DNA of 64,000 nt from Rhizobium sp. WYCCWR10014 (GTDB taxonomy: Bacteria; Pseudomonadota; Alphaproteobacteria; Rhizobiales; Rhizobiaceae). A program made the position numbers and the translations under genes. This document shows, in pieces, positions 17,523 to 25,665 of this stretch. Location of the stretch: the NCBI RefSeq assembly GCF_001657485.1, contig NZ_LXFU01000037.1, positions 682,001 to 746,000 on the forward strand, in the 5' to 3' direction. Positions within the stretch are counted from its first letter, which is position 1; each line of letters begins with the position of its first letter. Under the pieces are notes generated by a model. That model did no database searches and was not told where the DNA came from. It saw nothing but the letters and a program-made list of their open reading frames with translations.

Positions 17523-17958
17523 ACGCATTACTCCCGTGATGCGAGACCCCGGCTCAACTTGAAACCGCCCTGCGCGCCGCTTTGACACGGTTTGCTAAAA
17601 AATTTCCTGCGATATTAACAAATACCTACCGCTGGTAACCTTTCGTTTACGGGCATCGTTAATGATAGGCCCGATGATTTAAGGGTCGGTAAATGCCGAG
17701 GCATGAAGTTCGAACCTTTTCATTGGCGAGTCGGATGAATCACTTAGCGCTGTTTCCTAATGTTAAAGTTGAGGAGCACCTTTTTGAGATTCCTATTGGA
17801 AAACAGAGAAATGGAAAAATTGTTTAATAAATTCGATACTCCTTGCCAGAGTGAATTAGAATTTGTTAACCATTTCGTGGCAGCTTTCAAATCACGTAGC
17901 GTGTTCGGTATCGTGTAGGGGGCCAGACCACCTTTCGGCGGCGGTAAAGGGGATAATT
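17523..17958. promoter_or_regulatory. Divergent fliJ/ctrA control region with clustered GANTC sites
   Basis: About 430 AT-rich bp. Three CcrM-type methylation sites lie within 65 bp: GAGTC at 17728-17732, GAATC at 17737-17741 and GATTC at 17788-17792. A near-match to the CtrA box (TTAA-N7-TAAA) is at 17679-17693, and another TTAAC at 17871. In related bacteria ctrA transcription depends on GANTC methylation state and on CtrA itself. AAAGGGGA precedes the ctrA start. Confidence 0.6.
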
Positions 17959-18660
17959 ATGCGGGTACTTCTAATCGAGGATGACAGCGCGACGGCGCAG
18001 AGCATCGAGTTGATGCTGAAATCAGAGAGTTTTAATGTTTATACCACCGATCTCGGTGAAGAAGGCGTCGATCTGGGCAAGCTGTATGATTATGATATCA
18101 TCCTTCTCGATCTGAACTTGCCCGACATGTCCGGATATGAAGTGCTTCGCACTCTTCGGCTGTCCAAGGTCAAGACGCCCATCCTTATTCTATCGGGCAT
18201 GGCCGGTATCGAAGACAAGGTTCGCGGCCTCGGTTTCGGTGCTGACGACTACATGACCAAGCCGTTCCACAAGGACGAGCTCGTCGCCCGCATCCACGCT
18301 ATCGTCCGTCGCTCCAAGGGCCACGCCCAGTCGGTCATCATGACCGGCGAACTGATCGTCAACCTCGATGCCAAGACGGTCGAAGTCGGCGGCCAGCGCG
18401 TCCACCTGACGGGCAAGGAATATCAGATGCTGGAGTTGCTTTCGCTCCGCAAGGGCACCACCCTCACCAAGGAAATGTTCCTGAACCACCTTTACGGCGG
18501 CATGGACGAGCCGGAACTGAAGATCATCGACGTCTTCATCTGCAAGCTCCGCAAGAAGCTTGCCAACGCCGCCGGCGGCGCCAACTACATCGAGACCGTT
18601 TGGGGCCGTGGTTACGTTCTTCGCGAGCCGGATGGTGCCGAATACGCCGAAACCGCCTGA
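17959..18660 (+). CDS. ctrA: Cell-cycle master response regulator CtrA
   Basis: An OmpR-type response regulator of 233 residues. The receiver has DD at 8-9, phospho-acceptor D51 (LLDLNLPDMSGYE) and the switch lysine in TKPF. The winged helix carries LTGKEYQMLELLSLRKG and KIIDVFICKLRKKL, hallmark CtrA sequences. Phosphorylated by the CckA-ChpT relay, CtrA controls division, DNA methylation, motility and, in rhizobia, an essential cell-cycle programme that is reshaped during bacteroid formation. The ATG at 17959 follows a strong AAGGGGA. The C-terminus ends in acidic-alanine residues, consistent with ClpXP-dependent turnover. sciP and chpT, encoding two of its regulators, flank it. Confidence 0.97.
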   Translation: MRVLLIEDDSATAQSIELMLKSESFNVYTTDLGEEGVDLGKLYDYDIILLDLNLPDMSGYEVLRTLRLSKVKTPILILSGMAGIEDKVRGLGFGADDYMTKPFHKDELVARIHAIVRRSKGHAQSVIMTGELIVNLDAKTVEVGGQRVHLTGKEYQMLELLSLRKGTTLTKEMFLNHLYGGMDEPELKIIDVFICKLRKKLANAAGGANYIETVWGRGYVLREPDGAEYAETA

Positions 18661-18695
18661 TATTTTTTCCGATCCCCCTTATCGGATAAACGAAG

Positions 18696-18719
18696 ATCCC
18701 GCCTTTCGGCGGGATTTTT
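18696..18719 (+). terminator. Rho-independent terminator of ctrA
   Basis: An 8-bp perfect stem (atcccgcc/ggcgggat) with a tttc loop, followed by five T residues; 36 bp past the ctrA stop. Confidence 0.9.
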
Positions 18720-18877
18720 CGTTTCTGCCTGCGCAATAGGATCCGCCCTCACCTCAGGCCGGATCGGCCTGAAATCCTCTGTTATTTCGATCTAGGAAAT
18801 AGTTCGGGTCGGCCGAAACCGCTTGCACGCGGCATCATGCTCCAGTGATGCTATGTCGGCGGAAAGAGATCTGCCCG

Positions 18878-19240
18878 TCAGGCGGCGATCGCTCGGTTTC
18901 CGAAAACGGCGGTCAGAATCTTGCGATCGAACGGCTTCAGTAGGAAGTCGGTGGCCCCGGCCCGTTTGCCCGCCATGAGTTTCTTCAGATCCGCCTCGAC
19001 GACGCAGTAATAGATCTTGACCTCTTTGCCGCCCTCCATAGCACGGATGGCAGCGATAAGGTCGAGGGCGCCTTCCATGCCGGAATCGACGATCAGATAT
19101 TCCGGCAGCTCCGCCTGGCAGCGCTGCAGCGCCTCGCCGGCGTTGGAGGCCTCGCTGACGAGAAAGTCGAGTTCGGAGAGAATGCGCTTGCCGACCTTGC
19201 GGACGATGTCCGAATTATCGGTGATCATGAACCTTTGCAT
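18878..19240 (-). CDS. Single-domain CheY-like receiver protein
   Basis: A 120-residue stand-alone receiver. D52 (YLIVDSGMEG) is the phospho-acceptor and K102 (LLKPFD) the switch lysine. The acidic pocket is thinner than usual: the N-terminal strand reads MITDNSD, with one acidic residue where most receivers have two. There is no output domain. It lies between ctrA and chpT, on the same strand as chpT and 121 bp downstream of it, so it may be an extra branch of the ChpT phosphorelay in the manner of CpdR or DivK. It resembles neither closely enough to name. Confidence 0.8.
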   Translation of the reverse strand: MQRFMITDNSDIVRKVGKRILSELDFLVSEASNAGEALQRCQAELPEYLIVDSGMEGALDLIAAIRAMEGGKEVKIYYCVVEADLKKLMAGKRAGATDFLLKPFDRKILTAVFGNRAIAA

Positions 19241-19361
19241 GGCCGCTCCTTTGCCCCCGCATTCGTCGCAGCAAGAGGCCTCTTACAACCCTGGAGAATA
19301 GGTCCATCAGGCTAACGAATCGTTACCGGACGGGACGCCGACACATGTCAGCGCTCCGAAA

Positions 19362-20009
19362 TCAGGCCGCCACAGCTACTGCCGTGAACACCAGTTCGTC
19401 GGCGCTGGCGCTGTGATCAAGCGTCATTCCGCACTCCTGCGCCAGAAGCACGGTGTAATAGGGCTGGATCGAATGGGCATCGATCGCTTCCTCGATAGTG
19501 CCGGTCGATATCTCGACGAACTTCGGCGGCAAGCGCATCAGTTTGCCTTTGGACGTGAGCTTGAACTTCGCATCGAACTCGGGATTTTCGAGCGTTACCT
19601 CGAGCACGCCGCCGCGCGGAATGGCGGAATAGGCAACGAGGAAGAGGTTGAGCAGCAGCTTGACACGGTTCTTGGCGACGATGGCGCGCGGTCCGTTCCA
19701 GATCACCTCGGTCTTTTTTTCGGCGACGGCGAAATCCTTGGCTGCACGCTCGGCCTCGCCGGTGTCGATCGAGGCGCCGACGGAGCCCGACGCGCCGAAG
19801 GCGAGACGTGCGAATTTCAGGCGGACGGAAGCATTGAGAGCGCTGGTGCGGATCAGGTCCATCGCATCGGCATCGGCGCCCCCTTCATCCAGAAGCTCCA
19901 GTCCGTTATTGATCGCGCCGACCGGCGAGATGACATCGTGGCAAACGCGGCTGCAAAGAAGCGCGGCCAGATCCGGGCCGGACAGGGTGAGATTGGGGTT
20001 CTTGGACAT
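19362..20009 (-). CDS. chpT: Histidine phosphotransferase ChpT
   Basis: A 215-residue cytoplasmic phosphotransferase that passes phosphate from CckA to CtrA and CpdR. The phospho-accepting H24 lies in SRVCHDVISPVGAINNGLELL, the ChpT version of an H-box, and the second half is a degenerate ATPase-like fold without nucleotide-binding motifs (VKLLLNLFLVAYSAIPRGG). Two ATGs stand in tandem after AGGAG; the second, at 20009, has better spacing. The longer open frame upstream has no support. Its place 1.4 kb from ctrA is notable. Confidence 0.92.
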   Translation of the reverse strand: MSKNPNLTLSGPDLAALLCSRVCHDVISPVGAINNGLELLDEGGADADAMDLIRTSALNASVRLKFARLAFGASGSVGASIDTGEAERAAKDFAVAEKKTEVIWNGPRAIVAKNRVKLLLNLFLVAYSAIPRGGVLEVTLENPEFDAKFKLTSKGKLMRLPPKFVEISTGTIEEAIDAHSIQPYYTVLLAQECGMTLDHSASADELVFTAVAVAA

Positions 20010-20203
20010 CATTGTCTCCTGATGGGCGGCAATTTCATTGCGCCCGGAATATGCTTCATCAAAATTGCGCGAAGTTTGCGATCGTACTCGGTGCCATAAT
20101 GACACCATATTTGGTAAACCGATTGTTAAGATCATCGGCGCAAAATGCACCAATCGCCGCGAGCGGTTGCCCGCTCTTAGCCAAACGACGAACGGATGAC
20201 ACC

Positions 20204-20791
20204 ATGCGCCCTCGATTTCCGCACCGATTCATCGGCTTCTGCAGGTTACTTTCGGCCCTCATCTTCTCCTCGCTGATGGTTGCCGGGCCGGCCGCCGCCC
20301 AGGACAACGGCCAGTACACGATGCAGGAAATCGTCGATGCCGGCCACTCCTTCTTCGGCTCCGCCAGCGGCGGACTAGCGAAGGTCGTAGAGAGTGCCTT
20401 TCAGAAATACGGCCTGCCGAACGGCTATATCCTCGGACAGGAAGGCGGCGGCGCCTTCATCGCCGGCCTTACCTATGGCGAAGGCCAGCTGAACACCAAG
20501 AACGCCGGCGAACATAATCTCTACTGGCAGGGACCCTCGCTTGGCCTCGATTACGGTGGTCAGGGCTCACGCGTGATGATGCTGGTCTACGACCTGCCCT
20601 CCGTCAACGGCATCTATGCCCGCTTCGGTGGCGTCAGCGGCTCGGCCTATGTGATCGCCGGCTTCGGCATGACGCTGCTCAAGAACAACGACGTGCTGGT
20701 CGTACCGATCCGCACCGGCGTCGGTGCTCGCCTCGGCGTCAATGTCGGCTATCTCAAAATCACCCAGGCGCCGACCTGGAACCCCTTCTGA
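20204..20791 (+). CDS. Exported DUF1134 (YSC84-like) protein
   Basis: A 195-residue protein with a signal peptide (about 1-32, ending in GPAAAQ). The mature part is glycine-rich and rich in beta strand (YILGQEGGGAFIAGLTYGEG, GLDYGGQGSRVMMLVYDLP), as in the DUF1134/YSC84-like family, whose eukaryotic relatives bind lipids. It is conserved next to chpT or ctrA in my recollection of rhizobial genomes. It is divergent from chpT, with a 194-bp shared upstream region. Function unknown; a periplasmic or envelope lipid role is speculation. Confidence 0.8.
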   Translation: MRPRFPHRFIGFCRLLSALIFSSLMVAGPAAAQDNGQYTMQEIVDAGHSFFGSASGGLAKVVESAFQKYGLPNGYILGQEGGGAFIAGLTYGEGQLNTKNAGEHNLYWQGPSLGLDYGGQGSRVMMLVYDLPSVNGIYARFGGVSGSAYVIAGFGMTLLKNNDVLVVPIRTGVGARLGVNVGYLKITQAPTWNPF

Positions 20792-20907
20792 GGCCGCAAA
20801 GCCGCTGGAATCTACCGCCGTCCCCACCGGCGGCCTTGCCATGCGCGTCACGCGTGCTTAATCATCGCGGCTGACCTCGTATCAACCTTCTTACCGATGG
20901 CCGCGCC

Positions 20908-22068
20908 GTGATCGAATATGCTCTCTTGTTCGGATTGGGCTTCCTGACCGCGGCCTTCCTCGTCTTTCTGGTCTCGCCCGCCGTTCACCGCCGCATCGTC
21001 TGGTATACGGAGAACCGGCTGAAAGCGACGATGCCGCTGAGCCCGCAGGAGGTCCGCGCCCAGAAAGACATGGTGCGCGCGCTCTATGCCGCCGAAAACG
21101 CCCGCACTACCCAGGACCTTCTGCGTGAGCGCGAGAAATCCCTGTCGTTCCAGCTTCGCCACGACGCCCTCGCCGTCGATGCGGGCAGGCTTGCCGCCGA
21201 GATCGGCGAATTGCAGGCCCAGATCGGCGAGATGCATGTCGAGGCGGCTGACCAGCGCTCGCATCTGCGCAAGGACGAGAACTATATCAGCCAGTTGAAG
21301 ACCAATCTGCATATTGCCGAGCAGTCCGCTGCCAACAAGGAGAGCGAATTGGCGACGATGCGGACGCGGCTGAGCAAGCTCGGTGAACAGGCCGATGGAC
21401 TGAGAATAGACTTGGCCGCGCGCGAGACGGAGGCGGAAAGCCTGAAATTCCGTGTCAACGCGCTGCGCGACGAACGCGACACGCTGCGCCAGGACGTCAG
21501 CCTGCTGCAGAAGCGCGCCAAGGATGCTGAACAGAAACTGACGCAGCAGCAGCATATGGTGATCCGCCTGGAGGATAAGGCCGCGCGCGAGAGCGCTTCC
21601 GCCACCGAAAAGGAAACCCTGGTCGCTCGCCGCCAGCAGGAGATCGCCAGGTTGAAGGAGCAGTTGAAGGCTGCCAACGCCGAAATCCGCAAGGTCAACC
21701 GGGTGCTGCGCGACGCCGGCCTTGCCGGGATGGTCGCCGAGCTGCCGGCGGAAATGACGGCCGAAGACACGACCGCGTCCGCGCTCGACACCGCTGTCGT
21801 CACAGGCGAGATGGGCGAAGATGTCCGCAAACGCAGCGCCGCGCTGGCCGAGCGCCTGCAAAAGGCAAAGGCGGTAGCCGGACGCGATGGTGCGATCCGC
21901 GAGGAGATCGCCTCGATCGCCGCCAATATGGTGGCGCTGACCGCCCTGAACGAGGGTCCCTCCTCGCCGATCCGCACGCTCCTCGTCGAAGCTGCGGAAA
22001 AGAACCCGAGCGATCGTGTCAGCCTTGCCGACAGGGCAACCGCGATCCTCGCCGATCCCCCGCGCTGA
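20908..22068 (+). CDS. Membrane-anchored coiled-coil protein of unknown function
   Basis: A 386-residue protein starting with GTG. An N-terminal membrane helix (YALLFGLGFLTAAFLVFLV, about 4-22) is followed by a long cytoplasmic coiled coil (about 60-260) rich in heptads with E, R, K, Q and L, and a helical C-terminal domain (SAALAERLQKAKAVAG). The layout resembles division or envelope scaffold proteins (EzrA- or TipN-like architecture) but I do not recognise a family. There is no strong ribosome-binding site before the GTG. Position after chpT and the DUF1134 gene suggests a cell-cycle or envelope task; this is inference from context. Confidence 0.75.
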   Translation: MIEYALLFGLGFLTAAFLVFLVSPAVHRRIVWYTENRLKATMPLSPQEVRAQKDMVRALYAAENARTTQDLLREREKSLSFQLRHDALAVDAGRLAAEIGELQAQIGEMHVEAADQRSHLRKDENYISQLKTNLHIAEQSAANKESELATMRTRLSKLGEQADGLRIDLAARETEAESLKFRVNALRDERDTLRQDVSLLQKRAKDAEQKLTQQQHMVIRLEDKAARESASATEKETLVARRQQEIARLKEQLKAANAEIRKVNRVLRDAGLAGMVAELPAEMTAEDTTASALDTAVVTGEMGEDVRKRSAALAERLQKAKAVAGRDGAIREEIASIAANMVALTALNEGPSSPIRTLLVEAAEKNPSDRVSLADRATAILADPPR

Positions 22069-22087
22069 CGCGTTAGCGCGGCGCGCG

Positions 22088-22112
22088 CATCATGTTTGAC
22101 CATCATGTTTGA
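22088..22112. repeat. Short tandem direct repeat
   Basis: catcatgtttga occurs twice, separated by one base, between the coiled-coil gene and the methyltransferase gene. Just beyond, aatccgatttaaga (about 22135-22147) resembles part of the palindromic element at 14745-14790, so this may be a decayed repeat site. Confidence 0.5.
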
Positions 22113-22157
22113 ATTTACGCAGAACCCTGAAATCAATCCGATTTAAGAGGATATGCG

Positions 22158-22982
22158 TTAGACCCGGCCCATTGCCGAGGCCATGGAAAACAGCGCGATC
22201 CCCGTCGCCGTCGCGGCATTGAGGCTATCGAGTTCCTCCGACTGTGGAATGCGCGCGCTCTGGAACCGCGCAAGCAGCGCCTCCGGCAACCCCTCGCCCT
22301 CGGTCCCGACGACGAGCGCCATGCGCGTCGAGGCCGGAATGGCGCGGATATCGGTCTTGCCGTGCGGTGAAAGCGTCCAGATGGCAAAGCCCCGTTCGGC
22401 AAGCGCCACGAGCACATCGAGCGCCTTGCCGCCGCGACGGTGCGGAACGCTCAGCACCGAACCGACCGAGACACGTAGCGCCTTGCGGTAGAGTGGATCA
22501 CAGGAGGTTTCGTCGAGCAGCACCGCATCCGCCCGGAAGGCGGCCGCATTGCGGAACATCGAGCCGGCATTGTCGTGATTGGAAATGCCGCAGCCGACGA
22601 GCACCAACGCCCATTCCGGCAGCGCGTCGAGAAGTGCCGCCTCCCCACGGTCCTGTCGCCGGCCGAGCGCAAGAACGCCGCGATGCAGATGGAAACCAAC
22701 GACGCCATCGAGCACATCCGCCCCGGCGACATAGACCGGCACATCGGCCGGAAACCGCTCCAGGATGGGCAGCACACCCTCGACGCGGTTGCGCAGCAGC
22801 AGGATCTTCTCGGCGAAAAAGCCGCGGCCCGCCGCATGCGCCTCGGCGAGCATGCGCAGCACGACCGTGCCTTCGGCGATGAAGCGGTTCTCTCGGCCTG
22901 TCAGGTCGCGCTCGCGGATCTCGCGGAATTCAGCGACGCGCGGATCGTCGGCGTTGTCGATGTCGATCGGGACGGCGGCCAT
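22158..22982 (-). CDS. SpoU/TrmH-family RNA 2'-O-methyltransferase
   Basis: A 274-residue SPOUT-fold methyltransferase. The N-terminal part (to about 110) is the substrate-binding region (FIAEGTVVLRMLAEA). The C-terminal knot has the three motifs: NHDNAGSMFRNAAAFRADAVLL, LVVGTEGEGLPEALL and IPQSEELDSLNAATATGIALF. It methylates a ribose in rRNA or tRNA using S-adenosylmethionine; which site cannot be told. It starts 7 bp after the preceding small membrane-protein gene, so the two form an operon. Confidence 0.88.
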   Translation of the reverse strand: MAAVPIDIDNADDPRVAEFREIRERDLTGRENRFIAEGTVVLRMLAEAHAAGRGFFAEKILLLRNRVEGVLPILERFPADVPVYVAGADVLDGVVGFHLHRGVLALGRRQDRGEAALLDALPEWALVLVGCGISNHDNAGSMFRNAAAFRADAVLLDETSCDPLYRKALRVSVGSVLSVPHRRGGKALDVLVALAERGFAIWTLSPHGKTDIRAIPASTRMALVVGTEGEGLPEALLARFQSARIPQSEELDSLNAATATGIALFSMASAMGRV

Positions 22983-22989
22983 GCCGGCC

Positions 22990-23376
22990 TCAATTGCCGG
23001 TAACAGTGACGTCGGCGACGGTGCGGCCGGTCCTGAGATCGTAGACCAGCGCCTTGTTCTTGCCCTCGACCGTTTCGCCGTAGAACAGAAGCTGTCCTGC
23101 CGAAAACGAGGTGGACTGCACCTTGAAGCCGAGCGGCAGGGAAACGGTTGCCGCAAGCGGCGCATCCGAGGGCACGCCGGAGGCGGTAACAGCGGACGCC
23201 GTCTCCTTCGGCTCGCTGTGCATCACCTTGTAGACAACCGCGCCGAAGACCGCCATAAGGCTCACGAACATGATGGCGCCGGAGACGATCTGCAGGCGGA
23301 CCATCTTGCGCCGGACACTTTCCATCGCCGGATCAAGGGGCTTCTCTTCCTGGTCGTCTGGCTCGATTGCTGTCAT
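22990..23376 (-). CDS. Single-pass membrane protein, conserved hypothetical
   Basis: A 128-residue protein with an acidic N-terminus (MTAIEPDDQEEKPLDP), one membrane helix (IVSGAIMFVSLMAVFGAVVY, about 30-49) and a periplasmic domain of about 75 residues ending in VYDLRTGRTVADVTVTGN, which looks like half of a beta-propeller blade or a DUF1223-type fragment. I do not recognise a named family. It is the first gene of a two-gene operon with the RNA methyltransferase and is divergent, by 42 bp, from rluD. Confidence 0.7.
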   Translation of the reverse strand: MTAIEPDDQEEKPLDPAMESVRRKMVRLQIVSGAIMFVSLMAVFGAVVYKVMHSEPKETASAVTASGVPSDAPLAATVSLPLGFKVQSTSFSAGQLLFYGETVEGKNKALVYDLRTGRTVADVTVTGN

Positions 23377-23418
23377 CTGTGCGTCCCGTTCTAAAAAATA
23401 CGTCGGAGAAGAAGCGTC

Positions 23419-24444
23419 TTGAGCGACCCCTTTAAACAAGCAGCCGGCAATAGAAAAGTCCTGACCGCCGATGAAACTGCCGAAGGCCGGTTGGACGCCT
23501 GGCTGACGGCGCAGGTCGGCGAGGAATTTTCGCGCAGCCGCATCAAGGCGCTGATCAAGGACGGCCAGGTTTTTCTGCGCGGCGAACCCGTCACCGACCC
23601 TCAGCGCAAAGTGCGCACCGGCGACAGTTTCGAACTCACGCTGCCCGAGCCGGAAGACCCGACGCCGCAGGGCGAGGACATCCCGCTCGATATCCTCCAT
23701 GAGGACGACGACGTCATCGTCATCTCCAAGCCTTCCGGTCTCGTCGTCCATCCCGGACCCGGCAATTGGACAGGGACACTCGTCAACGCGCTGATCCATC
23801 ATTGCAGCGATACGCTCTCCGGCATCGGCGGCGTGCGCCGCCCCGGCATCGTCCACCGGCTCGACAAGGACACGACAGGCGTCATGGTCGTCGCCAAGAA
23901 CGACATTGCCCATCGCCACCTGTCGCTGCAATTTGCCGACCATGGCCGCACTATGCCGCTCGAGCGGGCCTACCAGGCAGTCGTCTGGGGGCGGCCGCGC
24001 ACGCTGTCGGGCACGGTCGACGCGCCGCTCGGGCGCGCTACCGGCGACCGCACGCGCCGCGCCGTCAAACGCCCCGACAGTCAGGACGCCGACGAGGCGA
24101 TCACGCACTACCAGGTGATCGAGCGCTTCCATGAGAAGCCGGACGCCACCGCGTTCGCCTCGCTGGTCGAGTGCCGCCTCGAAACCGGGCGCACCCACCA
24201 GATCCGTGTCCACATGGCCCATATCGGCCATCCGCTGCTCGGCGACACGGTTTATGGTGCCGGCTTCAAGACCAAGGCCAATCTCCTGCCCGAAGAGATC
24301 CGCAAGATCGTCAATGGTTTCGGCCGCCAGGCGCTGCATGCCTTCATGCTGCAGTTCGAGCATCCCCGCACCGGCGAAATCATGCATTTCGAGGTGCCGC
24401 TGCCGGATGATATGGTCGAACTGGTCGAAGCGCTGCGGCGATAA
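23419..24444 (+). CDS. rluD: Ribosomal large subunit pseudouridine synthase, RluD type
   Basis: A 341-residue enzyme converting uridines of 23S rRNA to pseudouridine. An S4-like RNA-binding domain (about 20-85: RLDAWLTAQVGEEFSRSRIK) precedes the RluA catalytic domain with HRLDKDTTG, whose Asp is the nucleophile, and the RTHQIRVH motif. Translation starts at TTG 23419 after GGAGAAG; no in-frame ATG fits. The assignment to RluD, rather than another RluA paralogue, rests on length and the S4 domain. Confidence 0.9.
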   Translation: MSDPFKQAAGNRKVLTADETAEGRLDAWLTAQVGEEFSRSRIKALIKDGQVFLRGEPVTDPQRKVRTGDSFELTLPEPEDPTPQGEDIPLDILHEDDDVIVISKPSGLVVHPGPGNWTGTLVNALIHHCSDTLSGIGGVRRPGIVHRLDKDTTGVMVVAKNDIAHRHLSLQFADHGRTMPLERAYQAVVWGRPRTLSGTVDAPLGRATGDRTRRAVKRPDSQDADEAITHYQVIERFHEKPDATAFASLVECRLETGRTHQIRVHMAHIGHPLLGDTVYGAGFKTKANLLPEEIRKIVNGFGRQALHAFMLQFEHPRTGEIMHFEVPLPDDMVELVEALRR

Positions 24445-24494
24445 AGCCGGGCTCCGAATGCCGCCTGCCCAACTCACACCTGCGTGAGCGGCAC

Positions 24495-24560
24495 CTTGAA
24501 CCGCCGTTTCGCCACACTTATCTGTATATTGACTTAGTGCGGGCTCGGAGAGAGCCGCAC
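24495..24560 (+). promoter_or_regulatory. Putative rpoH promoter and leader hairpin
   Basis: CTTGAA at 24495 and TATCTG at 24519 with an 18-bp spacer form a plausible housekeeping promoter. The following 24537-24560 folds into a hairpin (gtgcgggctc, ggaga, gagccgcac, one bulged G), about 75 bases before the rpoH start. rpoH leaders in other bacteria use RNA structure to sense heat. Confidence 0.45.
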
Positions 24561-24633
24561 GTCCCGGTTTGCCTTTTTTAACGCGAGGATGCGTTTCCAT
24601 CGGGAACCGGAATTCACTTTAGGAGGGTGCACT

Positions 24634-25542
24634 ATGGCCCGAAATACCTTGCCGTCCATTACCGCCGGTGAAGCCGGTCTCAATCGTTACCTCGACGAAA
24701 TCCGCAAGTTCCCGATGCTGGAGCCGCAGCAGGAATACATGCTCGCCAAGCGTTATGCCGAGCATGGTGACCGTGATGCCGCCCACAAGCTAGTCACCAG
24801 CCATCTTCGCCTCGTTGCGAAGATCGCGATGGGTTATCGCGGTTACGGCCTGCCGATCGGCGAAGTCGTCTCCGAAGGCAATGTCGGCCTGATGCAGGCC
24901 GTCAAGAAATTCGATGCCGAGCGCGGCTTCCGCCTCGCCACCTACGCCATGTGGTGGATCAAGGCCTCGATCCAGGAATATATCCTGCGTTCGTGGTCGC
25001 TGGTGAAGATGGGCACGACCGCCAACCAGAAGCGCCTGTTCTTCAACCTGCGCCGGCTGAAAGGTCGCATCCAGGCAATCGATGACGGCGACCTGAAGCC
25101 GGAGCACGTCTCGGAGATCGCCACCAAGCTGAACGTCTCGGAGGAGGAGGTCATTTCGATGAACCGTCGCCTCTCCGGCGACGCCTCGCTGAACGCGCCG
25201 ATCAAGGCGGCCGAAGGTGACGGCGGCCAATGGCAGGATTGGCTGGTGGATGACCATGACAGCCAGGAAGACGTGCTGATCGAACAGGATGAGCTCGACA
25301 CCCGCCGGCGCATGCTGGCGAAAGCAATGAGCGTGCTGAACGAGCGCGAACGCCGCATCTTCGAGGCTCGCCGCCTCGCCGAGGATCCAGTGACCCTGGA
25401 AGACCTTTCGACTGAATTCGACATCAGCCGCGAACGCGTTCGCCAGATCGAGGTCCGCGCCTTCGAAAAGGTGCAGGACGCCGTCCGCAAGGAAGCCCTG
25501 GAACGCGCCAAGGCCGTCCGGGTCGTCGAAGCCACGGCATAA
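24634..25542 (+). CDS. rpoH: Heat-shock sigma factor RpoH (sigma-32)
   Basis: A 302-residue group 3-like sigma-70 factor. Region 2 shows KLVTSHLRLVAKIAMGYRGYG and RLATYAMWWIKASIQEYI; the RpoH box follows (SWSLVKMGTTANQKRLFFNLR, residues near 125-145), which is diagnostic. Region 4 ends in VTLEDLSTEFDISRERVRQIE. It directs RNA polymerase to chaperone and protease genes. The start at 24634 is preceded by a very strong TAGGAGGGTG; a longer frame from 24589 would include that site. Rhizobia often carry two rpoH genes; this resembles the main one. Confidence 0.95.
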   Translation: MARNTLPSITAGEAGLNRYLDEIRKFPMLEPQQEYMLAKRYAEHGDRDAAHKLVTSHLRLVAKIAMGYRGYGLPIGEVVSEGNVGLMQAVKKFDAERGFRLATYAMWWIKASIQEYILRSWSLVKMGTTANQKRLFFNLRRLKGRIQAIDDGDLKPEHVSEIATKLNVSEEEVISMNRRLSGDASLNAPIKAAEGDGGQWQDWLVDDHDSQEDVLIEQDELDTRRRMLAKAMSVLNERERRIFEARRLAEDPVTLEDLSTEFDISRERVRQIEVRAFEKVQDAVRKEALERAKAVRVVEATA

Positions 25543-25566
25543 GCCTGTCGCCTGATACAATTGAAG

Positions 25567-25591
25567 AAGGCGGGTCCTTGCGGCCCGCCTT
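25567..25591 (+). terminator. Rho-independent terminator of rpoH
   Basis: aaggcggg and cccgcctt form a stem with a 9-base loop, followed by tttct; 25 bp past the rpoH stop. Confidence 0.88.
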
Positions 25592-25665
25592 TTCTGTTTC
25601 GTTCATCTTTGTCCGCAGCCTCAGCTCGGCGCCAAGACCCGGGAACGCTGGTATTGCGAAAACCG

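Noticed and set aside
22990..24600. 536-codon minus-strand frame
   Set aside because: Only its last 128 codons (from 23376) look real; the rest is antisense to rluD.
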